Shown here piece after piece: positions 16,502 through 25,479 of a stretch of 64,000 nucleotides of DNA. The DNA is from Pseudomonas cedrina subsp. cedrina (lineage in GTDB: Bacteria > Pseudomonadota > Gammaproteobacteria > Pseudomonadales > Pseudomonadaceae). A program made the translations under genes and the position numbers. How positions within the stretch are numbered: position 1 is the stretch's first letter; each line of letters opens with the position of its first letter. The stretch is taken from positions 124,001 to 188,000 of the forward strand of contig NZ_MNPW01000002.1 in assembly GCF_001983175.1 (NCBI RefSeq), read 5' to 3'. The notes beneath the pieces were generated by a model. The model was not told the DNA's origin, did not search any database, and worked only from the letters and a program-made list of their open reading frames with translations.

Positions 16502-18019
16502 TCAGCCAACGTATTGGCTGCGCAGCGGCTTGCCCATTTCTTCATTCAAGGCGTTTTCAGTGAGCGATTTGGGGTTAGGGGGCGTCGCTGGTGTGGTGGG
16601 CAGCCCCACGGCTTGAAGTTCGCTGTTGGACGTCTCGTAGAACTTGCCATCAAGCGCCTCGATGGTCGAACCCGCCAATGCAGTGCCATGACCTGCGTTA
16701 TAGGCATGCACCATTTCGTGATAGAGCGCTGTGATCGGCGAGTAAGTCACGCCGGCCAGCACGTCCAGGTCGGAGCGGTTGTAGACGATTTCAGCTCGGT
16801 CAGCGCGTGACCCCGGCACGCCGTCGACCATAAAACCCCACTTGGGGTCGCCGCCGACTATCGGTGGGCGTTCGTGGTGCAGCAATGTCTTGAGTTCCTG
16901 GCTGCCATAGACGTACTGGCTGCCCGTGTCGACCAGGTCCTCCACAACGGTTACCGGCGCGCCGTTACGTTGGGCCAGCGCACTCATCTCGGCAAGCATT
17001 TGCTTGCCGTGTGGCGAGCTGCGCAGCAAGGCCAGATCGTCTTCAACCCGTTGGATAAATTCGGCCGAGCCCTTTATGACAAAGCCCTCAAGCGGCGACA
17101 GGTCGGCCGTCACGGTGGTCAACACTGAGCCGTTAGGGCGCTTGATCGAATCGCCGGCTTGCGCGTAGATCAGGTCGCCAGGCCGATTGGCAATCACCGT
17201 ATCGCTGCCGCTGCCGGTATAGAACGTGCTGCGGTCGTAGCCCACCAGGCGGTCATCGCCAGCGCCGCCATGCAACACGGTATGACCGTTGCCGGCAGAC
17301 AGCCGGTCATTGCCGTTACCGCCATCCAGGTAGCTCGTTTTGCTTTCTGGCCCCGCACCTGCGTAGAGGCGGTCATTGTCATTGTTGCCATAGAGAACGT
17401 TATCGCCGCTGCCGCCTATGATCAGGTCATCGCCGTCGTTGCCTTCGGCGTAACCCACGCCGCTGCCAAGGCGCAGGACGTCATTACCCTCGCCACCAAA
17501 CAGGCGCGTATAACCACCACCGGCGCGCACCCGGTCATCGCCGTCCCCGGCATCCACCGTGATGGGCTGAATCACGTTGGCGTCAATGCGGATATTATCG
17601 TTACCCCCGTGCGTCTTGATGTGGAAGGCCAATGGCTGGCCGTTTCTATCTTCGCTGTCGAAACGATACAACTGACCGTTGACCTGGACATCCAACTGGC
17701 CGGGGAGTGTCTGGCTGATATGGATCTGATCTGCCCTGTCCTTGGTTTCAAGGATCAAGCTGTTCTTCAGGCTGAAGGGGTTGTCCAGCTCCCAGACCGA
17801 CTGGCCGCTGGCTTTCAAGTTGCCATCATCCAAGAGCAGTTGCAGGTGCGCCTGGACGGGTTGGTCAATAGATAGCGCCAGGAGCGGCTTTTTGGCGGGC
17901 CCGTAGTCCTCCCTGGCAAACGTTGCCACCGGAGCGGGGAATGGCCGCGCAGCTGTTTCGCGGTGCTGGGTGTCGATCTGATATGAAGTAGCAGAGGTAA
18001 GGCTGTTTATGTCGTCCAT
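16502..18019 (-). CDS. RTX-like repeat protein with C-terminal M91-type zinc peptidase domain (first of three)
   Basis: 505 residues, no Sec signal peptide. Region 60-135 is a beta-rich leader (LDDGNLKASG; DRADQIHISQ). Region 138-275 holds Gly/Asp repeats of RTX type (GDGDDRV, GGEGNDVL, GNDGDDLI, GGNGNDRL, GGAGDDRL) expected to bind calcium as a beta roll. A linker with SPHGKQMLAEM follows, then the catalytic HEMVH (His434, Glu435, His438) in YHEMVHAYN. The domain with AYN after HExxH and the ending ENALNEEMGKPLRSQY recall M91 peptidases such as NleD and HopH1. AAGGA precedes the ATG. The target and the export route are unknown. Confidence 0.7.
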   Translation of the reverse strand: MDDINSLTSATSYQIDTQHRETAARPFPAPVATFAREDYGPAKKPLLALSIDQPVQAHLQLLLDDGNLKASGQSVWELDNPFSLKNSLILETKDRADQIHISQTLPGQLDVQVNGQLYRFDSEDRNGQPLAFHIKTHGGNDNIRIDANVIQPITVDAGDGDDRVRAGGGYTRLFGGEGNDVLRLGSGVGYAEGNDGDDLIIGGSGDNVLYGNNDNDRLYAGAGPESKTSYLDGGNGNDRLSAGNGHTVLHGGAGDDRLVGYDRSTFYTGSGSDTVIANRPGDLIYAQAGDSIKRPNGSVLTTVTADLSPLEGFVIKGSAEFIQRVEDDLALLRSSPHGKQMLAEMSALAQRNGAPVTVVEDLVDTGSQYVYGSQELKTLLHHERPPIVGGDPKWGFMVDGVPGSRADRAEIVYNRSDLDVLAGVTYSPITALYHEMVHAYNAGHGTALAGSTIEALDGKFYETSNSELQAVGLPTTPATPPNPKSLTENALNEEMGKPLRSQYVG

Positions 18020-18151
18020 TTTTGCGGTCCTTAATCCAAGAGCCAGAATTTGGCTCTGACCCTTGAGATGTGACCGTAGCGGTCAGGACGTTCCGCTTAA
18101 TTTGTAATCGGTTTTTACGGCCATGTAGGCCGCCAGCCTTGGATCGGACTT

Positions 18152-19639
18152 TTATATCGGCGTGTACCGTTCGCGCAGTGGAACATCCATCTCCTCACGC
18201 AAGGCGTTCTCGTAAAAGGGGTAGGGGTGGACTGTGGTGGGGGGCGTGCTTGGGTCATTGTCGAAATCGAACGGGGTTCCCAAGTTGGAAAGTCCGACCG
18301 TCTGAAGTTCGTTAATGGGTTCTTGAACAACCTTTGCGTCCCAAACAAGCGGTGTGCCATTGCTGTTTATCACCGGTTGCTCACCCGGAAGTCGGGTTCC
18401 GGTCGCGCCATGGTAAGCGTGGATGACTTCATGGAAAAAGCTGACGAGGGGCGTCAGACCGTGCTCGCCAATAAAGTGATTGGATGCAAGAGTGATTTTC
18501 GCTTGTGTCGAGGGGGCGCCAGGCACGTCATTAACGATATACCCTGCAGACGCGCCCCAATAGTGCTGTCCATTAGGAGGTGATGGCATCAAGAAGGGGC
18601 CAAAATTATAGGTGTCCAGGGTGCCATGTTCAGGTTGCGAAGCGATGACCACTGGACTGCCGAGCTTGTCGGCCAGCTTGTCCATTTCTTCAAGGACCTT
18701 TTGCCCGGCCGGCGAACCTCTCAGTTCCTCCAGCTTGTCCTCGACCCTGGCGATGAACGCTGCGGAGCCGACGATGTTGAAAGCACGCCTTCCGGCGTTG
18801 CTGGGCTGAGTCTCAGTGATCCTGGCATCTTTTTGATTGTGAACCTGGTCGGTCTTCTTGGCGTAGATGCGGTCGTCGGCGTCGTAGGCGTAAACCTTGT
18901 CGTTCCCGTTGCCGGTATACATCGTGGTGCGCTTGTGACCGACCAAGGTGTCATCGCCCAGGCCACCGTTCAGGACGACTTTTCCTGCACCCCCGTAGAG
19001 CCTGTCGCTGCCGGCATCCCCGCTTATGTGCAGTAAGCGATTCGCAGGGCCAAAGCCTGCATACATCCGGTCATTACCGTTGCCCCCTGACATAACAGCA
19101 TTGCCGGTGCCTGCCAGCATCAGGTCGTCGCCATCCTCACCAAAGGCCAAGCCTTTTCCACTGCCCAGCTTAATGAAATCATTGCCGGCGCCACCGAAAA
19201 CCCGAGTGTAACCACTGCCCTGCGCCGTGACTCGATCGTCACCGTCTCCTGTCGAGACGTACACATCGACATTCACATCCGGATCGACGATCACCTTGTC
19301 ATCGCCGCCGTTCGTTCTGATAACCAAGGACCTGTTCGGACCGCCCTGGTCGAAGGGTAGCTCATAGAACATCCCGTTCACATTGGCATTGATCTTACCG
19401 TCGGCGCCGGCATGAATTCTGATTTGGTCGGCTTTGTTCTTAGTCGTAATTCGCACCTCGTCTGTTCCAATATACTTTACGCCGTTTATGGTTATTGGCT
19501 CTAAGACGTCCTCGATTTTGACATCCGCGTTGTCGGCCAGCACCAGGATCGGTTCGTCGTCGACCTGTGGCTGATTGGCAGGCGAGGGGGATGGCGAAGG
19601 TAAAGGCAGAGGTGCCTGATGGATTGCTGTCACTGTCAT
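18152..19639 (-). CDS. RTX-like repeat protein with C-terminal M91-type zinc peptidase domain (second of three)
   Basis: 495-residue paralogue of its neighbours. A Pro-rich N-terminus (PLPLPSPSPSP) lacks a signal peptide. RTX-like repeats span about 110-250 (GDGDDRV, GGAGNDFI, GEDGDDLM, GGNGNDRM, GGLGDDTL). The peptidase motif is FFHEVIHAYHG (His403, Glu404, His407), with Asn of the usual AYN changed to His410. The C-terminal block INELQTVGL and DFDNDPSTPP is shared with the third copy. GAGAAG precedes the ATG. More diverged from copies 1 and 3 than these are from each other. Confidence 0.7.
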   Translation of the reverse strand: MTVTAIHQAPLPLPSPSPSPANQPQVDDEPILVLADNADVKIEDVLEPITINGVKYIGTDEVRITTKNKADQIRIHAGADGKINANVNGMFYELPFDQGGPNRSLVIRTNGGDDKVIVDPDVNVDVYVSTGDGDDRVTAQGSGYTRVFGGAGNDFIKLGSGKGLAFGEDGDDLMLAGTGNAVMSGGNGNDRMYAGFGPANRLLHISGDAGSDRLYGGAGKVVLNGGLGDDTLVGHKRTTMYTGNGNDKVYAYDADDRIYAKKTDQVHNQKDARITETQPSNAGRRAFNIVGSAAFIARVEDKLEELRGSPAGQKVLEEMDKLADKLGSPVVIASQPEHGTLDTYNFGPFLMPSPPNGQHYWGASAGYIVNDVPGAPSTQAKITLASNHFIGEHGLTPLVSFFHEVIHAYHGATGTRLPGEQPVINSNGTPLVWDAKVVQEPINELQTVGLSNLGTPFDFDNDPSTPPTTVHPYPFYENALREEMDVPLRERYTPI

Positions 19640-19758
19640 GAATTTATCTTCTCAATGGGAGCTCGCTTGAAATAGCGATCATTGAGTGGCCTGGACTCGC
19701 TTGCGATTCCGATGTATCAGGCGGCTTTTTGTTAACAAAGCTTGAGTCCGCTTGGCTA

Positions 19759-20658
19759 TCAGCGCGAATCAGCATCCCACAGCCAGTTCCATACGCCCGG
19801 CAGATGCACCGGCTGGTTCACATCCTTCACCGTCCGCGCCAGCGCGGCGCGCTGAAGCCCGGCGGTGTCGGTGTAGAACGGCTCGGCGGCGGTCTTCATG
19901 CCGTTGATCCGGGCGCTGTCCAGCAGGATCTGCAAGTACTCCTGCATATGGATTGCGGTGTAGCGGTTGATGTCGTGGAAGGTCACCACCACCGGAATCA
20001 CCCCGTCCACGGTTGGCAATTCGCCCAGGGCGATACGCTCGCGCACCACCGACAGTTGCCGATACAGGTTGGCGCGGCGGCGTGGGCTGGCGTTGAAACC
20101 CCAGATCTTGCCGTCGTTGGCGCTCAAGTCGGTCAGCAACACCTGCATGCCATGGCGCCGGTAGGCGGCGAAAGTGCGCCGGTCGTAGTTCCAGAACGGC
20201 GGGCGGACCAGCACGGGCGGGCTGCCCGTGATCGCGGCAATATCCGCCGCGCCCTGGGTGAGGGTGCGTTCCAGTTCGGCGTCGCTCAGCCAGCGGTGGT
20301 TGGTATGGAACGCGGTGGCCGTGTGGAACGCCAGGATATGCCCGCCGGCGTATTCACGCTCCATGGTCTTGCGCCCGCGTGAACTGCCGCCGGAGCGGGC
20401 GGCTTCGGTCTGCAGGAAGAACACCGCCTTGATTCCCGGCAGCACCGGGTTCTGCGCCAGGTCAGCCACCACCGAACGGCTCGGGTTGTTGTAGCCCGAG
20501 GCGCTCGGGCCGTCATCGAAAGTCAGCAAAAAGCGGATCGGCGCCTGGGCTTGCAGGCGCTGTTCGGTCTGTGGTGTCAGGGCGATAGGCGAACCAATGC
20601 AGCCGCCAAGGCTCAAGGCGAGCGTCAGCACAGTGATTGCAAGGGCGTAGAGTTTCAT
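19759..20658 (-). CDS. Lipoprotein polysaccharide deacetylase (NodB-type, carbohydrate esterase 4)
   Basis: 299 residues. N-terminal signal with lipobox LGGC (Cys20), so probably anchored in the outer membrane facing the periplasm. The NodB domain begins FLLTFDDGPSASG, with the catalytic and metal-binding Asp48-Asp49. A His-rich segment (residues 112-121, FHTATAFHTNH) stands for the metal-binding histidines, followed by RPPFWNYDRRT and later VVVTFHDINRYT. Probably deacetylates an N-acetylated glycan; substrate unknown. Sits between the second and third M91-like genes on the same strand, with about 120 and 160 base gaps. Confidence 0.85.
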   Translation of the reverse strand: MKLYALAITVLTLALSLGGCIGSPIALTPQTEQRLQAQAPIRFLLTFDDGPSASGYNNPSRSVVADLAQNPVLPGIKAVFFLQTEAARSGGSSRGRKTMEREYAGGHILAFHTATAFHTNHRWLSDAELERTLTQGAADIAAITGSPPVLVRPPFWNYDRRTFAAYRRHGMQVLLTDLSANDGKIWGFNASPRRRANLYRQLSVVRERIALGELPTVDGVIPVVVTFHDINRYTAIHMQEYLQILLDSARINGMKTAAEPFYTDTAGLQRAALARTVKDVNQPVHLPGVWNWLWDADSR

Positions 20659-20695
20659 GGTGTGCGCGGGCTCGAATTGAAGCCGCTGCTGGGCA

Positions 20696-20732
20696 GATCA
20701 GCAGGGGGGCAGGCGCGCACGATACAGCAAGA
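20696..20732. repeat. Sequence shared by the 3' flanks of the first and third M91-like genes, copy 2
   Basis: Partner of 16422-16456. Lies between the deacetylase start and the end of the third peptidase gene, about 85 bases after the latter's stop. Confidence 0.55.
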
Positions 20733-20786
20733 TCATCGACGAAAGTTCATGCGCTGATAGACGCAACGTCGGATGGGCCAGGATGC

Positions 20787-20810
20787 GGCGGGCTGCCGCG
20801 TCAGCCCGCC
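20787..20810 (-). terminator. GC-rich hairpin after the third M91-like gene
   Basis: GGCGGGCTG and CAGCCCGCC form a 9-bp stem with a six-base loop, eight bases beyond the stop codon. No T run follows on the minus strand, so function is uncertain. Confidence 0.45.
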
Positions 20811-20817
20811 GTCAGGT

Positions 20818-22329
20818 TCAGGCGTACTTGGTCCGAGCCGGCCTGCCCATTTCTGCTCTCAAGGCGTTCTCGGTGAACGGCGCAGGGTTGGTCGAGGTCG
20901 GCGGGGTGGAGGGGTCGTTATCGAAGTCGAAGGGCGGTGCGTCAGTGGGCAGGCCGACAGCTTGTAGTTCCATATTAGGCGGGCCAGGGCGCTCCGGGTG
21001 GTCGGGTGATGGCTTGCTGGTGCCTTCCAGGAGTGTACCGTTGGCGCCGTTCCAGGCATGCGCCATCTCGTGGTAGAACTGGACGATAGGGGATGTGAGC
21101 TCCGGGGCGGTCGGGTCAGGTTTTACATGAATGAGGCTCGGGTTATAAAAAAGTCGGCCTTGATCTGCACGGGCGCCGGGCACTCCATCTTTCAATCCGC
21201 CAACTTTCGGGTCGTCCAGCTTGATCTTGTTCCGGTCCTCCATGCTCAACGTATTCAGCTCACGGGTATTGAAGCGGTACATATTGGCTTCAGACTGTTC
21301 GATAGTGACTGGCGCGCCATTGTTCTGAGCGGCGTTATCCATCTCCTCCAGCATCTTCCTCCCCGCAGGCGAAGCTCGGAGCAACTCCAGGTCATCTTCG
21401 ACCCGCTGTTTGAACGCATCCGTGCCTTGGATTTTAAACGCTTTGCGTCCCGCATCGCTCGGCGCCTGCCGGGTGATGGTCGAGTGTTCTGTGCCTAACA
21501 GACGGTCGCCACCTTTTGCATAAATGCGCGCTTTGCTGCCGTTGGCCCACACCGTATCGGATCCCTTGCCGGTGTAGATGACCGTGTCGTCGTGAGCGAT
21601 TATCCGGTCGTTGCCGCGGCCTCCGTTTATCACGGTATGCCCATTGCCCGCGTACAGCTGGTCGTCGCCATCGCCGCCATCCAAGTGGCTGGTCTTACTG
21701 GCAGCCCCGGCCCCCGCATATAAACGATCCTTGCCCTGGTTTCCGTACATCACCGAATCCCCGGTGCCGCCGATCATCGTGTCGTCACCCTCGTTGCCTT
21801 CGGCGTAACTGATCCCACGGCCAAGACGAATATGGTCATTGCCGCGCCCGCCATAAATGTCGGTAACGCCTCCTCCGGCCTGAATGGTGTCATCGCCGTC
21901 CCCCGCTTCGATCTTCACGGTGACGCTCACATTCGGGTCCAGGGTTATGGTGTCGTTACCCCCCGCGGTTTTAATGTTCAGGGAGAAGGGTGGGGAGGGC
22001 TTGTCCTTGGATGAAGACGGGGCTGAGGCGGATTTATCGCCGTCGAAGCTGTACTCCTTGTCATTAACTTTGACGCTCAGCTTGCCGTCGGGACGCTGGC
22101 TAATATGGATCCGGTCCGCAGCGTCGCCCGTCTCGAGCGTCAAGTTTGAGCCCAGGTGCTCGGTTTTTTTTGGATCTAAAAGAAATTCGTCAATTTTTAC
22201 CGTGGCCTTCAGATTGCCGTCGTCCACCAGCACTAGTGTTCGTGAGCGAAAATTGCTGTCGGACGCAGGCGCTGGTTGGGGGGGAGGGGACATGGTTGTT
22301 ATAGGTGTTTGCGTGGGTATTGTATTCAT
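20818..22329 (-). CDS. RTX-like repeat protein with C-terminal M91-type zinc peptidase domain (third of three)
   Basis: 503-residue paralogue. Pro-rich N-terminus without signal peptide, the leader LVDDGNLKAT (residues 34-43, shared with copy 1), then RTX-like repeats at about 122-260 (GGNDTITL, GDGDDTI, GGRGNDHI, GNEGDDTM, GGDGDDQL, GGRGNDRI). The helical segment LLRASPAGRKMLEEMDNAA precedes the zinc motif FYHEMAHAWNG (His420, Glu421, His424). The C-terminal block MELQAVGLPT and ENALRAEMGRPARTKY closes it. Weak AGGT ribosome site. Its order of domains is the reverse of serralysins, where the RTX part is C-terminal. Confidence 0.7.
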   Translation of the reverse strand: MNTIPTQTPITTMSPPPQPAPASDSNFRSRTLVLVDDGNLKATVKIDEFLLDPKKTEHLGSNLTLETGDAADRIHISQRPDGKLSVKVNDKEYSFDGDKSASAPSSSKDKPSPPFSLNIKTAGGNDTITLDPNVSVTVKIEAGDGDDTIQAGGGVTDIYGGRGNDHIRLGRGISYAEGNEGDDTMIGGTGDSVMYGNQGKDRLYAGAGAASKTSHLDGGDGDDQLYAGNGHTVINGGRGNDRIIAHDDTVIYTGKGSDTVWANGSKARIYAKGGDRLLGTEHSTITRQAPSDAGRKAFKIQGTDAFKQRVEDDLELLRASPAGRKMLEEMDNAAQNNGAPVTIEQSEANMYRFNTRELNTLSMEDRNKIKLDDPKVGGLKDGVPGARADQGRLFYNPSLIHVKPDPTAPELTSPIVQFYHEMAHAWNGANGTLLEGTSKPSPDHPERPGPPNMELQAVGLPTDAPPFDFDNDPSTPPTSTNPAPFTENALRAEMGRPARTKYA

Positions 22330-22452
22330 CGGGGGGTTACCTGCTCGCTTCGATGTTGATCGGCATTCATCAGTCGTGCGCTGTTGGCAACCGTTCCCGA
22401 TTGAATTGAGGCGCCATGTTAAAGGCGCCCTCTTGAACGATGTTATTGGGTT

Positions 22453-23703
22453 TCACAACAGGCTGATCGGATAGCTGACGATCAACCGGTTCTCGTCGAA
22501 CTCATTGTTGCTGTAGTCGCGGCGCATGCTGGAATTGCGCCAGCGCACCGTGAGGTTTTTGACCGCGCCACTTTGCACGGTGTAACCCAATTCGCTTTCG
22601 CGGCCCCATTCCTTGCCGTCGGTGATCGAGCCTGTGTGCACATTGCTGCCGCTGATATAGCGGTTCATCAGGGTCAGGCCGGGTACGCCGAGGGCGACGA
22701 AGTTGTAGTCGTGGCGTATCTGCCAGGATTTCTCCTGGGCATTGTCGTAGCTGGCGTTGTAGCTGTCATTGGCAAGGGTGCCGCCGCTGGTGCCGTTGAC
22801 ACGCATCCAGGCGCTGTTGCCGGTGAGTTTCTGCAGGCCGATGTAAAAGGTGTTGCCGCCGTATCGGGCGGAGAACAGGCCGGACCAGGTCTTGTTGTCC
22901 AGCTCGCCCGCACGCGCGCCGCCGTCATCCTTGCCGTAGAAGAAACCGAGGTTGGCGCCCAGGGTCCAGTCGCCGATCGGCTGGCTGTGGGTCAGGTTGA
23001 TGAACTGCTGGCTGTAGATGTTCTTGAGCTGGGCGTTCCACAGGCCGACCTGGGTGCGCTTGTCGTTGAAGGCATATTCGCCGCCCTGGAAGTTGAAGCG
23101 GTCGGAGGTGAAGGCGGTTCTGCCCGACATTGACAGGTCGGTCATGCTGCTGTCGTCACGCGGGCTGTTGGCGCGAAATTGGCCGCCGTAGAGGGTCAGG
23201 CCGTCTATTTCCCTGGACGTGACCTGCCCGCCGCGCAGGGTTTGCGGCAAGGAACGGCCATCGTCCGCGCGCAGGATCGGCAGCACCGGCATCCATTCGC
23301 CGACCTTGACTTCTGTGTTGGAAACCCGCGCCTTGAACGCCACGCCCAGGCGCCCGAATTCATCCGCGGGGCGCCCATCCTGGTCCAACGGCAACAACTG
23401 GGTCCCACCGGTGCCGCGCCCGCCGTCGAGCTTCAGCGCGTACAGCCCCAGCACATCCACGCCAAAGCCCACGGTGCCCTGGGTAAAGCCGGACTTGGCA
23501 TCGAGGATGAAACTTTGCGTCCACTCCTGCGCGCCGCCCTGGGTTTTGGTGGAGTTGGTGTAGTTGCGGTTGAAGAAGAAATTACGCAGGTTCAGGTTGG
23601 CGCTCGCGTCTTCAAAAAAGCCGTGTTCTTCGGCGACAACGGGCAGGGCAAGGCTGGCGACAGCGGTGGCCAGCAAAAGCTGGCGCGGGTAGAAAGTGCT
23701 CAT
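22453..23703 (-). CDS. OprD-family outer-membrane porin
   Basis: 416 residues starting MSTFYPRQ; an earlier in-frame start would add an implausible leader. The signal peptide probably ends at PVVA-EEHGFF. OprD-family marks: FFEDASANLNLRNFFFNRNY near the N-terminus, QGTVGFGVDVLGLYALKLDGG, and the end FDENRLIVSYPISLL. Forms an 18-strand specific channel for small acids or amino acids. Members linked to aromatic uptake exist, and the pca cluster is 6 kb away, but nothing in the sequence fixes the substrate. Confidence 0.88.
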   Translation of the reverse strand: MSTFYPRQLLLATAVASLALPVVAEEHGFFEDASANLNLRNFFFNRNYTNSTKTQGGAQEWTQSFILDAKSGFTQGTVGFGVDVLGLYALKLDGGRGTGGTQLLPLDQDGRPADEFGRLGVAFKARVSNTEVKVGEWMPVLPILRADDGRSLPQTLRGGQVTSREIDGLTLYGGQFRANSPRDDSSMTDLSMSGRTAFTSDRFNFQGGEYAFNDKRTQVGLWNAQLKNIYSQQFINLTHSQPIGDWTLGANLGFFYGKDDGGARAGELDNKTWSGLFSARYGGNTFYIGLQKLTGNSAWMRVNGTSGGTLANDSYNASYDNAQEKSWQIRHDYNFVALGVPGLTLMNRYISGSNVHTGSITDGKEWGRESELGYTVQSGAVKNLTVRWRNSSMRRDYSNNEFDENRLIVSYPISLL

Positions 23704-23820
23704 GGCGTAAGGACCTGTTGTTATTGGGTTTATGCAGGTGGCGGCCATGGTGCGGGGCGGTGCGGGGGCGATGAAAGTAGGGACGGGCGGGTTGTGGGCG
23801 ATGATCGAACGCAAGTTGCG

Positions 23821-23845
23821 GGGCCGGACTCATGAGGTCCGGCCC
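23821..23845 (-). terminator. Hairpin after the J-domain gene
   Basis: GGGCCGGAC and GTCCGGCCC flank a short loop, twelve bases past the stop codon on the minus strand. No T run. Confidence 0.45.
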
Positions 23846-23857
23846 GGTTTCCGGCGC

Positions 23858-25468
23858 TTAGTGCAGGGTGTTCAAACTGGTCCACGGGATGGCGGGCAGA
23901 AATTTCTGGCAGGCGAGGGTTGCGGCCACCATTGCTATCAAGAACACCACTTGCAGCGGGCTCCAATAAGCCCAATGCAACCCTTTGATCCACGGGATCC
24001 TGGCATTGAAATTTTCGTTGACCTTGCCGATTCGCCGCGAGTGAAACAGGCTGATCAGGATCATGCCCAGGTAGGTCAGCATGCCCATGATCCCGAGAAT
24101 GTAGCCGAACACCAGTAGCAACACCAATTGGGGAATACCATGGCGTAGCACGAGCCTGAACTGGTCGACGCAGAGCCGTTCGGGCAACAGGCGTTCGCTG
24201 AGCCGCAGGTCCTGGACAATCAAGCGTGAGGTGAAGTCGGCCCATAATTGGGCGCCGCGCAGGGCGCAGAGCGCGGGAATGACCGACAGCAGGATAAACA
24301 AAAAGAATTTGGCCGGCAGCGAGGTGTCGAGGACTTGATGAAAGGCCAGGCCGTTCGCCAGGGCTAATCCGGCCCAGACTCTGATCCAGCTATCAAGGGT
24401 CACCCCACGAGGCAGGAATTTTCGCCAGAAAAAAACGTGCGAATCCGGCAGTCGTTCGAGCAAGTCCGGGTAGCGCCAGGTCAGCACCTCAGACAGGTGT
24501 CGAGTGGCGTTCCACGCATTCTCATCAAAGCCTGCGACCAAGCGGTTTTGTTCCTTCACGCTCATCGGCGTAAGCAACAGGCGCGCCGCCAAAGCATCGG
24601 CAGAGGTGCGGCGGGTGTCGTTGGCCTTGTCCTGCAGGTTGACGAAGAAACTTTCCTGCTCGCAACGCGACACCAGCTCGCGCCACATCCAGGCCGGTTC
24701 CGGGTATACGCCTTTCTGGTCGTCCCAGCCGAACACCTGACACACCCGCTCGAACAGCGGCACGCTCCAGGTGGTGTCGTGGAGCAGCTGCAGGATAAGG
24801 CGTTGCCACTGCTGTTGCAGGTCGAACACCCGCAGCCACGGCTGGCTGTTGTACTGCGTGAGCTCGATGATGAACTCGCGCTCGGCCTTTTGCTCCAGCA
24901 GCGCCTGCAAACCGGCGCGGTAGTCCTGCAGCAGCTCGCCGCTGAGCACGTCGTGCTGCCACGGCGTCATGGCAACCTGTTGCCAGGGCGTCAGCCATTC
25001 CAGGTGGTTCGCTGCCCAACGGGCGATCGCAACGCGCTCGCCCGGATGCTCGAAGCAATGACGCAACAAGCCCGCCTGGTAGGCGTCGGTGCAGTCCTGT
25101 TGAATGGCCAGGGCCCAGCGTTCGATGAAGTTGTTGGCATTGAGGCCGCTGAGCAGTGCCTGCGCGGGGTCAGCCTTGGGCGCTTCCACGGGGGCAGGTT
25201 GCAGGACGCTGACGTTCATCAGCTCGGCGAGGTCGTTGAGGTTGGCGTAGGCGGGTTCGGCAATCGGCGTTGCAGCGGCGGGTTGCTCCTCTTGCGCGTC
25301 GGCTCGCCAGCGTGCGTAGGCCAGTGCTTCTTCATAGGCCTCACGCAGTCGCTGGAAGCCTGCCGCGTCGTCATCCGGCCGGCAGTTTTTGAGCAGGCGC
25401 GCATAGCTGCGCTTGATGGTGCGCTCGTCGGCGTCGTCGGGCAGTTGCAGCAGGGTCCAACATTCCAT
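23858..25468 (-). CDS. Membrane protein with N-terminal J-like domain, probable HscC co-chaperone
   Basis: 536 residues. The first 55 (WTLLQLPDDADERTIKRSYA and on to FQRLREAYEEAL) follow the J-domain pattern of helices I-IV, but the signature HPD is RPD (CRPDDD), so the key histidine is missing. The middle is a large soluble region rich in Gln and Trp. The C-terminal third has about three membrane segments (FFLFILLSVIPALCAL; LVLLLVFGYILGIMGMLTYL; PLQVVFLIAMVAATLA). It begins eleven bases after hscC, and E. coli HscC also works with membrane J proteins (DjlB/DjlC), which supports a pair. Confidence 0.75.
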   Translation of the reverse strand: MECWTLLQLPDDADERTIKRSYARLLKNCRPDDDAAGFQRLREAYEEALAYARWRADAQEEQPAAATPIAEPAYANLNDLAELMNVSVLQPAPVEAPKADPAQALLSGLNANNFIERWALAIQQDCTDAYQAGLLRHCFEHPGERVAIARWAANHLEWLTPWQQVAMTPWQHDVLSGELLQDYRAGLQALLEQKAEREFIIELTQYNSQPWLRVFDLQQQWQRLILQLLHDTTWSVPLFERVCQVFGWDDQKGVYPEPAWMWRELVSRCEQESFFVNLQDKANDTRRTSADALAARLLLTPMSVKEQNRLVAGFDENAWNATRHLSEVLTWRYPDLLERLPDSHVFFWRKFLPRGVTLDSWIRVWAGLALANGLAFHQVLDTSLPAKFFLFILLSVIPALCALRGAQLWADFTSRLIVQDLRLSERLLPERLCVDQFRLVLRHGIPQLVLLLVFGYILGIMGMLTYLGMILISLFHSRRIGKVNENFNARIPWIKGLHWAYWSPLQVVFLIAMVAATLACQKFLPAIPWTSLNTLH

Positions 25469-25479
25469 GTGGTGGTCTC

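Noticed and set aside
16502..22329. Type I secretion substrates of serralysin/lipase type
   Set aside because: The repeats are N-terminal to the peptidase domain, no C-terminal DFLV-like secretion signal is visible and no aprDEF-like genes are nearby. RTX-like repeats alone do not prove type I export.
16502..22329. Prophage or pyocin region
   Set aside because: No integrase, structural, lysis or tail genes; each gene has its own ribosome site and ordinary spacing.
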